Shown: in pieces, positions 58,175-64,000 of the stretch
Position numbering within the stretch: position 1 is the first letter of the stretch
Layout of the letters: the number at the start of each line of letters is the position of its first letter
NCBI RefSeq assembly: GCF_002760245.1
Contig: NZ_ASCA01000033.1
Coordinates: 1 to 64,000, forward strand
Source: Streptococcus suis YS161
GTDB taxonomy: Bacteria; Bacillota; Bacilli; Lactobacillales; Streptococcaceae
Direction: 5' to 3'
DNA: 64,000 bases
The notes under the pieces: generated by a model
Database searches by the model: none
Told to the model about the DNA's origin: nothing
The model's input: the letters and a program-made list of their open reading frames with translations, nothing else
Program-made: the position numbers and the translations under genes

Positions 58175-58852
58175 TTACAGTTTATCATTTTCTCCTGTTT
58201 CTGTCAAAGAATTATGTGCTTTTTGACGACGAAATGTGATATTATTTCGTTTTAAGACCTGATAGATGGTCGCTGTTGAAATATTCAACTGGTTGACCAT
58301 GTCTCGGATAGTTGTTTCTTCTACCACATAGCTCTGAATCACTTGTTTTTCTTTTGATTTTGAAATACCCTTATTGCCCAATTTTACACCACGTTCTCTG
58401 GCCTTACGCAGACCGTCTTTGGTACGGTCAGAAATGGCTTGGAGTTCCCATTCTGCCACATAGCCCAGCATGAGGCAGAAGAACCTGCCTGTCAGCGAGT
58501 CAGTTTCGATTTGTTCGTGGATGGATTGCAGGCGGATCTGATGGCTGGTCAAGTCTGAGATGATAGCAGACAGATGGAGCATCTTTCTGGTTAGGCGGTC
58601 TAGCTTATAGACTACAAAACTGGTCTCTATCCCGCTTTCAGCACAGGCTTTGGCTAGCTTGATAGCTTTTTGAAGTTGTGGGCGGTCTTGATGACCTCCC
58701 GATTCCTTTTCCATGTAGAGTCTGTCACAGAAGTGTAGGGCTTCTTTTTGCACTTCTAGCCCCAGTTCTTGCCGATTGTCCCTCGAACTCACACGAGCGT
58801 AGCCAATGACAACAGATCCTTTTTCTTGGTATTGCTTGATGATTCTCTTCAT
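58175..58852 (-). CDS. Serine recombinase (resolvase/invertase family)
   Basis: 225 residues. The catalytic domain has VVIGYARVSSRDNRQELGLEVQKEAL (nucleophile Ser in YARVS), FVVYKLDRLTRKMLHLSAII (the KLDRL.R motif) and EQIETDSLTGRFFCLMLGYVAEWELQAISDRTKDGL (the E-helix). A C-terminal HTH (TIRDMVNQLNISTATIYQVLKRN) follows. Size and order match Tn3-resolvase/DNA-invertase proteins. The start follows AAGGAGG. There is no transposase or other mobile gene next to it; its neighbours are an LPXTG gene and a tRNA-Leu gene. Site 2 lies 12 bases beyond its stop codon. Confidence 0.92.
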   Translation of the reverse strand: MKRIIKQYQEKGSVVIGYARVSSRDNRQELGLEVQKEALHFCDRLYMEKESGGHQDRPQLQKAIKLAKACAESGIETSFVVYKLDRLTRKMLHLSAIISDLTSHQIRLQSIHEQIETDSLTGRFFCLMLGYVAEWELQAISDRTKDGLRKARERGVKLGNKGISKSKEKQVIQSYVVEETTIRDMVNQLNISTATIYQVLKRNNITFRRQKAHNSLTETGENDKL

Positions 58853-58982
58853 ATTTTCCTCCTTGTTCTACTATTGTAGCGGGGGTTGGTATAAAAGGTC
58901 TGATGAACATGTGATCATGGTTTGATAATCATTCCATTTTCCCCTAGCCAAGTCAAGAAAAAAATAGTATAATAAAAAACAA

Positions 58983-59064
58983 GCGGAGGTGGTGGAACGG
59001 CAGACACGCATGCTTCAGGCGCATGTGCCCATCGGGTGTGAGGGTTCAAATCCCTTCCTCCGCA
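58983..59064 (+). tRNA. tRNA-Leu (CAG)
   Basis: 82 bases with acceptor GCGGAGG/CCTCCGC, discriminator A, anticodon stem CATGC/GCATG enclosing TTCAGGC (anticodon CAG), a long variable arm and T-loop GGTTCAAATCC. CCA is not encoded. Confidence 0.95.
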
Positions 59065-59071
59065 TGATAAA

Positions 59072-59110
59072 CGAGAAACCCCAAGTCAGAGTTGATGACT
59101 TGGGGTCATT
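59072..59110 (+). terminator. Intrinsic terminator of tRNA-Leu
   Basis: ACCCCAAGTCA/TGACTTGGGGT stem followed by CATTTTTATAT. Confidence 0.85.
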
Positions 59111-59127
59111 TTTATATCTTCTCACTC

Positions 59128-59286
59128 ATACTCAATGAAAATCAAAATCAGACTAGCTCCAAAGGTTTGGGGAACCTTTGGAGGTTGGAGATAGAGCGAA
59201 CGTAGTTCGTTTCTACTTACGCAGATAGAACCCTGTTCTATTTTGTTTCAAGTCAACAAGGTCTGATTTTGATTTTCGAAGAGTAT
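59128..59286. repeat. BOX-like repeat, copy 2
   Basis: The ends are near-perfect inverted repeats: ATACTCAATGAAAATCAAAA then TCAGAC on the left, GTCTGATTTTGATTTTCGAA then GAGTAT on the right. The interior carries CCAAAGG/CCTTTGG and GCGAACGTAGTTCG cassettes. The right end overlaps the first base of the ABC transporter stop codon. Confidence 0.85.
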
Positions 59287-60863
59287 TAATTACTCTCCCC
59301 AATCCGTACCACCCCATCATAACGAGAAAGAATCTCATCGGACACACGGTGGGAAATATGAATGAGCGTCTTATCAGCTAGTGAGGTAAGGCAGGCTTCA
59401 ATTACTGTATAGGTTTCCTGATCCAAGGCAGACAGACTTTCATCCAGCAACAAGATATCCTTATCTTGTAGCAAGGCACGAATCAAGAGCAGGCGCTGCT
59501 TTTGTCCGCCAGACAGTCCGCTATCATCACTAATTTCCTCGCTCAAAGAGGCATAACTTGGGAAACGACTGTCAAGTTTCATGGTCTTAATGAGTGACAT
59601 CAGCCTATCTTCTGAAACCTCCCGTCCCATGGTCAAGTTGTAAAGAACAGTATCATGGAAAAGAGCTCCCTCTTGTGGCAGATAGGCAATCTTGTCTTGA
59701 ATGGTTTGGTAGGACAAGTCTGAAAGAGAGGTTTTATCAAAGTAAATATCCCCTTCTTGCAGTTGGCTATTCTTGGTCAAAATAAGAGCCAAGGAAGATT
59801 TGCCAGAACCACTTTCCCCAAGAATTAAATACTTCTTGCCACGTTCAAACGCTACTGTCAGGTCTGCAAAGACCTGCTTATCACCGATAGCATAACTAGC
59901 CTTGACCAGTTGCATGCTCTGGAAAGCTGAAGCTAGTTCCTGTCCCTTCGTTTCTTGACCCCAAGTAGATAGCTCAAACTCTTGTTTCAATTCCTTAACG
60001 GCATGCCTGTCCAAAAAAGCTGCCGCAATGCTATTAATGGGATCCACCAACTGCTCTGAAATGGTCAGAATAGCTGTCAAGCCACCGATGGTCAAAGCCC
60101 CAGAAAAGACTTGAAAACCACCGATAAAGATAATCGAAAGAGTGGTCAGATAAAAGACCAAACCGACTAAGAGCCGCATGGTTACTGTCGTTCGATTGGC
60201 CTGATTGACCTTGTCATTGACTGCTTGATAGCGATCATTCAGTCCATCTAAAACTTGCTGTCTTTGGCGGCTATTTTTCACTTGCAAATAACTCAGAAAG
60301 ACATCTGAAACCCTTGTATTATAGACCTGCTGACTGTCCGAAATCGCCTCCTGATTGAGCCTCCTCCACTTTTTAAACAAATAGGGAATCACAACTGGCA
60401 AGAATGAGATCAGAATCAAGAAAATAGCGGTCAGACCATCCAAGCTAAGCAAGGCTAGACTGGCAATACCAAAGGTACAAGCCCCTTGAAAAATCGTAAA
60501 GAAGGCGTCGTAATAATCTTCTTTCACCGTCTCCAAATCATTATTGAGCTGGGAAATATAGGCCCCTGCCCCCTGCTCAACAAACCGCCTAAAAGGTAAA
60601 TCAAACATTTTCCCAATAAAGGTCGCCTGCAATTGGAAACCTACTTGATTGAGATAGCTGACATTGGCAATTTGACGAATGTATTCAAAGACCAGCATGA
60701 CAAGGACAGTTAGCCCCATCAGCACAAAATAGGACACAAAGGCCTGTCTATCTCTGGCTGCAATAGCATCAATAATATAGCGATATTGGTACAGAAAGCC
60801 AACATTGAGCAGGGCTACTGCAAAAATACAAGATAAGGTTAGCCAAAAATTCCTCTTTTTCAT
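59286..60863 (-). CDS. ABC exporter (fused permease and ATPase)
   Basis: 525 residues. The N-terminal half has six membrane segments (from NFWLTLSCIFAVALLNVGFLY), and the C-terminal half is an ABC ATPase with Walker A LILGESGSGKSSLAL, a Q-loop IAYLPQEGALF, the signature GLSGGQKQRLLL and Walker B DKDILLLDESLSALD. There is no N-terminal peptidase domain, so it is not a bacteriocin-processing exporter of the C39 type. It starts after AGGAG at 60863; an upstream in-frame Met (60914) lacks a site. It follows an Rgg regulator gene and may be its target. Confidence 0.9.
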   Translation of the reverse strand: MKKRNFWLTLSCIFAVALLNVGFLYQYRYIIDAIAARDRQAFVSYFVLMGLTVLVMLVFEYIRQIANVSYLNQVGFQLQATFIGKMFDLPFRRFVEQGAGAYISQLNNDLETVKEDYYDAFFTIFQGACTFGIASLALLSLDGLTAIFLILISFLPVVIPYLFKKWRRLNQEAISDSQQVYNTRVSDVFLSYLQVKNSRQRQQVLDGLNDRYQAVNDKVNQANRTTVTMRLLVGLVFYLTTLSIIFIGGFQVFSGALTIGGLTAILTISEQLVDPINSIAAAFLDRHAVKELKQEFELSTWGQETKGQELASAFQSMQLVKASYAIGDKQVFADLTVAFERGKKYLILGESGSGKSSLALILTKNSQLQEGDIYFDKTSLSDLSYQTIQDKIAYLPQEGALFHDTVLYNLTMGREVSEDRLMSLIKTMKLDSRFPSYASLSEEISDDSGLSGGQKQRLLLIRALLQDKDILLLDESLSALDQETYTVIEACLTSLADKTLIHISHRVSDEILSRYDGVVRIGESN

Positions 60864-60919
60864 TTCTCCTCCACTGTTTGATAGATTTCTAAGCAAACAT
60901 TTGGTCGCTTTCATCTATA

Positions 60920-60949
60920 TTATAGAATAGGAATTGGAGCTGTTTCCAT
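60920..60949 (-). CDS. Possible 9-residue peptide ORF between the Rgg and ABC transporter genes
   Basis: METAPIPIL is preceded by AGGGG five bases before its ATG and ends within the TATAAT upstream of the transporter gene. Rgg systems often carry a short peptide gene next to the regulator, but this one has no typical SHP hydrophobic leader. Weak support. Confidence 0.25.
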   Translation of the reverse strand: METAPIPIL

Positions 60950-60966
60950 ACGTCCCCTATATGCAA

Positions 60967-61833
60967 CTATTTCTCATTCGCTATTTTTTCAAGTATCGTT
61001 TCATACCAATCTGCTATATTCTGGCTATCGACCGCTCGTAAAAGTCCGATACACTTTCTCATCTCCAAAATAGCATTGACACTTCCTGTTTTTCGATAAT
61101 CATAAAAAGCCCTACCAAATTTAAACAAAATCCGTTCAAAAATTTCCGTTTCATCGAAAAACAGACCTTTGATGGTCTTTTCAAGAAAGATTGCGTCGGC
61201 AAGTTCCTTATGTTGAACGCTGACGAGATAGGCACTAAGTAAAATTTGAGAAACTGCCAATCGATGTAGTTTCATTTCACGATAAAACTGTGTACGGCCA
61301 ATTAGTTCCCTGCAAAAAAGCATCATAGTCTGGTGTTCTAATTCATCCATGGTATTGGCAAATAGTAAGAGTTCGTAATAACTCCAGTTGTCCACTCGAA
61401 ATAGGTAATCCGTTAAAAAGGCTGTATCTTCTTTCGAAACAACTACTGTCTTATCTAAGTCGCTCAGTTTATACGCGATTAAAATAGCATTCAACCGATG
61501 AAACTCCCTACGAGAATCTCTTTCTGCTTTTGCTAATTGTTCAGACAAGATTTTCTTTATGGTTACAACATCTCTGATATAGATGGATTGTTTTAGTTGT
61601 TCCAAAATTCTAGTCAGCTCATCTTTTTTGAAATCCTGACTAGCATACACGAACTCGTCCACATCCACATTCATTTCCGCCAGCACACCAAATAATTTAC
61701 TAACAGTAATGTCGGATTCCCCATTTTCAAACCGAGAAAGTTGAGAAGTAGAAATATGTCCCTTGGCGACCTCCGCCAAACTCTTCCCCTTTCCCTCTCT
61801 TATCAATTTTAATGTCCTACCAAAACGATTCAT
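60967..61833 (-). CDS. Rgg/GadR/MutR-family transcriptional regulator
   Basis: 288 residues. The HTH RFGRTLKLIREGKGKSLAEVAKGHISTSQLSRFENGESDITVSKLFGVLAEMNVDVDEFVY is the typical Rgg N-terminus (HIS.SQLSRFENG), followed by a helical repeat C-terminal domain that binds SHP-type peptides in the best-known members. It has a TATAAT promoter (about 61885-61890). No convincing SHP gene is seen on either side, so this may be a peptide-orphan Rgg. It is upstream of an ABC exporter gene in the same direction. Confidence 0.9.
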   Translation of the reverse strand: MNRFGRTLKLIREGKGKSLAEVAKGHISTSQLSRFENGESDITVSKLFGVLAEMNVDVDEFVYASQDFKKDELTRILEQLKQSIYIRDVVTIKKILSEQLAKAERDSRREFHRLNAILIAYKLSDLDKTVVVSKEDTAFLTDYLFRVDNWSYYELLLFANTMDELEHQTMMLFCRELIGRTQFYREMKLHRLAVSQILLSAYLVSVQHKELADAIFLEKTIKGLFFDETEIFERILFKFGRAFYDYRKTGSVNAILEMRKCIGLLRAVDSQNIADWYETILEKIANEK

Positions 61834-61959
61834 TCTTTACCTCTACACTCACGATTAAAAAATCATTTGTAAACATAATTATTATACCACAACTCCCCAT
61901 GTTTGTGTGTGTTTTCACATAAAGAAGAAACCAAGCCAGCTATCTGACTTGGTCTATTT

Positions 61960-64000
61960 TTATTCTGTCGTTTCAGTCGCTACTTTGAAAAAATCTTTGT
62001 ATTTCAAAAGGTAGCCTTTTCCTGTGGATAGGTCATATTGGACCAGTTTGAGTTCTTCTGCGACTGTTGCATCCCGTTCAACCTGCCCTACACGGTCCTT
62101 GTGGAGCACTTCCGTCAAGAGAGCGTAGTAAGGACTGACCTTGTTATTGGTCGTCTCCAGCATCAGTGCATTCATGTCGCTAGAGTTAACTAGCTCATAA
62201 TTGTATTTCGCTGTATCAAAATTACTCCACACGAAATAATCTGTCTTGTACTGCGCACTTGGGTCCGTCACGAAGGCAGACTCTGGATATAAACCCGGTA
62301 GGTGGTCACCGTAAAAAACAACTGTCACTTTCTTATCCAAGGTCTTAAGCTGGTCTAGAAAATCCCTTGTTGCCTGATCCGTAAAGGATAGGAGGCGAAC
62401 ATAGCTGGTCAAGTTTTCATTTTCCTCAGCCGTGAAGCCCTCACCCGAAGCTGTAATACTTGCAGGCTCAGCAGAGTTCCACTGCACATGGTTTTGCATG
62501 GTAATGGCAGAAACGAATGTATTCGTTCCTGAACGTACCTGCTCCAAAATCAAGTCATAGGTCTTCTTGTCACTGACAAAATTCCCCTGATAATCCTCAG
62601 CCGTCACAGTAAGAGGATACTTGGCACTATTGAGAGTGTAGAATTGCTCAATCCCCAGCTGCTTATAGATAGAATTTCGGTTGTAACTGGTATCGTAGTA
62701 AGGATGGATGGCGATACGATTATCTGCTGGATAGAGGTCGCTGATACTTGGCAACTTCTTCATATTTGGTGCTACATCCAAATAGACTGACGAAATAGAA
62801 GAATTATAATTGTAAAATGGCAAACCACTATAAACCTGAAACTCAATATTGGCAGTCCCACCACCAAAGTGGTCACTCTTCATCAAGCCACTGGTAGTCT
62901 GACTCATGATGTACTCAATATTTGGAAGGACATTTTGACTAAGGGTTACACCGGGAATCCGACGCGGGTCAGCCAAACTCTCACTAAGAATGTAGATTAC
63001 CGTCTGGTCAGTCAATTGACCTGTCCGTTCTGCATTGATTTCCTCAGCCAAGGCGGTGTACTTCTTCACAATAGCCTTCATGGTCTTCTCAGAGTAATTT
63101 TCAGGCTTTTCCATACTGGTCTTGCTGAGCTGTTGCAACCAGAGGAAGGATAGGGTGCGATAGCGCGCCACAAAGGCATAACCCTTCCAGTCTACGTTAC
63201 GCCAGTTATTGACCTGAGAAAGAATAGGAACCCAGCCAACAATCTTATGATCTTTCTCGTTGCGAATCGCCCAACCCATTCCCAAAATTAGGGAAACAAT
63301 GACTGAAATTCCTGCCAGCCGTTTCCAGATGGATTTGACAATCTGTCCTTGGAAGTATTTCTTATGAATTCGCCTGTAAACAAAGAATAGGATGACCAAA
63401 AAGACGAGCGATATTAAAACAATTCGCAGACTGATAAAGCTGAGAATCATCCCCATGTTTCCAATCCATTTGAAATCGTTGGGGGTCATTGGCTCCGAAC
63501 GGTAGCGGAATTTGAGAAAATTGGCCGCAATCAAGGTCACATTTAAAGCAGCAATAACAGCAACTGATAAGATTTGACGGTTGATAACCAAGCTAATGAT
63601 GACATTGAGGAAAAATAGACAGGCAATCTGGAAGACAATGGCTCCTGGAAAGAGGTGGCGTGTGAAATAAGAGCCCGTTCCCCCAGCCATAGAAGCCTGA
63701 TAACCAATATGCGATAGCGTAGCCAGTGCCAAGCTGATAAAGAGCATACTGTGGACATTGGTCCGATTGTCCTTAAACTCTACAAATGCCTTATGAAGAT
63801 AGCGAAGAAAAATGTAGGTCCCTATAAAATGAATGGGTGCAAACAAGGGTGTCTGACTAAAAAATTCCACATAGGAGCCATTTTCAACCAAACTCTCATA
63901 ATGGCTATCTTTCCAGTAAGAAATAGCCAACGGACTGAGTGAAAGTAAGCTGGTCAAGAGCAAATAGCTATCAGGCACCAGATGACTGGCCGACCACTTG
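61960..64000 (-). CDS. LtaS-like sulfatase-fold membrane enzyme, 5' end outside window
   Basis: The frame is open to the window edge (upstream of the GTG at 63978 it reads KWSASHLV), so the true start is beyond 64000. About six N-terminal membrane segments lead into an extracellular alkaline-phosphatase-fold domain: VIYILSESLADPRRIPG (metal Glu), DHFGGGTANIEFQVYSGLPF (GGGTA with the likely catalytic Thr) and VVFYGDHLPGLYPESA (metal Asp/His). Family members polymerise glycerol phosphate in lipoteichoic acid or transfer phosphoglycerol or phosphoethanolamine to cell-wall glycans. The exact donor and acceptor are not deducible. Confidence 0.88.
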   Translation of the reverse strand, partial: KWSASHLVPDSYLLLTSLLSLSPLAISYWKDSHYESLVENGSYVEFFSQTPLFAPIHFIGTYIFLRYLHKAFVEFKDNRTNVHSMLFISLALATLSHIGYQASMAGGTGSYFTRHLFPGAIVFQIACLFFLNVIISLVINRQILSVAVIAALNVTLIAANFLKFRYRSEPMTPNDFKWIGNMGMILSFISLRIVLISLVFLVILFFVYRRIHKKYFQGQIVKSIWKRLAGISVIVSLILGMGWAIRNEKDHKIVGWVPILSQVNNWRNVDWKGYAFVARYRTLSFLWLQQLSKTSMEKPENYSEKTMKAIVKKYTALAEEINAERTGQLTDQTVIYILSESLADPRRIPGVTLSQNVLPNIEYIMSQTTSGLMKSDHFGGGTANIEFQVYSGLPFYNYNSSISSVYLDVAPNMKKLPSISDLYPADNRIAIHPYYDTSYNRNSIYKQLGIEQFYTLNSAKYPLTVTAEDYQGNFVSDKKTYDLILEQVRSGTNTFVSAITMQNHVQWNSAEPASITASGEGFTAEENENLTSYVRLLSFTDQATRDFLDQLKTLDKKVTVVFYGDHLPGLYPESAFVTDPSAQYKTDYFVWSNFDTAKYNYELVNSSDMNALMLETTNNKVSPYYALLTEVLHKDRVGQVERDATVAEELKLVQYDLSTGKGYLLKYKDFFKVATETTE

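Noticed and set aside
58175-58852. Serine recombinase as part of a transposon or ICE
   Set aside because: No transposase, relaxase or conjugation gene nearby, and no terminal repeats bounding a larger element were found.

Overview
The window is a chromosomal segment of a low-GC streptococcus, almost certainly Streptococcus suis. Gene content supports this: PolC with Gram-positive ClpC/CtsR/PurR, GshF, Eep-type RseP, an LPXTG-anchored nuclease matching the S. suis SsnA architecture, a second LPXTG protein, Rgg- and PlcR-type regulators, and many BOX-like intergenic repeats. The identification is by recognition; no search was run. Most genes lie on the minus strand.

Layout. 1-1434: 3' end of a TPR-type regulator, a RelE/RelB-like toxin-antitoxin pair and repeats. 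1445-7729: a YrdC-domain gene and the leuABCD operon, with a leader peptide, attenuator and promoter. 7851-11168: a GlsB-type membrane protein, PepS and a nitroreductase, separated by mosaic repeats. 11188-24003: polC, a SppA-like protease (+), proS, rseP, cdsA, uppS, yajC and purA. 24298-32273 (+): gshF, ssnA, hslO and dusB. 32286-37990: a nucleotidyltransferase, an acetyltransferase, the ctsR-clpC operon, a thioredoxin-like gene and an acetyltransferase-like gene cut by a repeat. 37996-46760: tsf, rpsB, a lipoprotein pseudogene, tRNA-Cys, nusG-secE-rpmG, pbp2A, a ferredoxin-NADP reductase and a pseudouridine synthase. 46815-50697: a PlcR-like (RRNPP) regulator with a downstream run of very short ORFs and unknown membrane proteins. 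50727-57022: purR, a kinase-fold gene, yhaM, rmuC, thiN, rpe and rsgA. 57039-58852: an LPXTG protein next to a serine recombinase, with two 28-bp crossover-like palindromes between them. 58983-64000: tRNA-Leu, a BOX-like repeat, an ABC exporter, an Rgg regulator and the start-truncated (5' end outside) gene of an LtaS-like sulfatase-fold enzyme.

Three things stand out. First, the locus at 46.8-50.7 kb looks like an undescribed regulator/small-peptide/membrane-protein system: a consensus promoter drives a hydrophobic Gly/Ala-rich peptide, a 17-codon peptide, further tiny ORFs and multi-pass membrane proteins beside a PlcR-like regulator. Second, the recombinase is flanked by a pair of inverted 28-bp imperfect palindromes with complementary 2-bp centres (GT and AC), as expected of substrates for a DNA-inverting serine recombinase, immediately upstream of a surface-protein gene. 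Third, the intergenic repeats are mosaics of interchangeable hairpin cassettes. They are nested in one another, sit directly at stop codons, supply C-terminal codons to two genes, and in one case cut off a C-terminus that can still be read downstream.

Several start sites were shortened from the longest open frame because of ribosome binding sites or family length. Very short genes (secE, rpmG, the leu leader peptide and several peptide ORFs) were read directly from the sequence.
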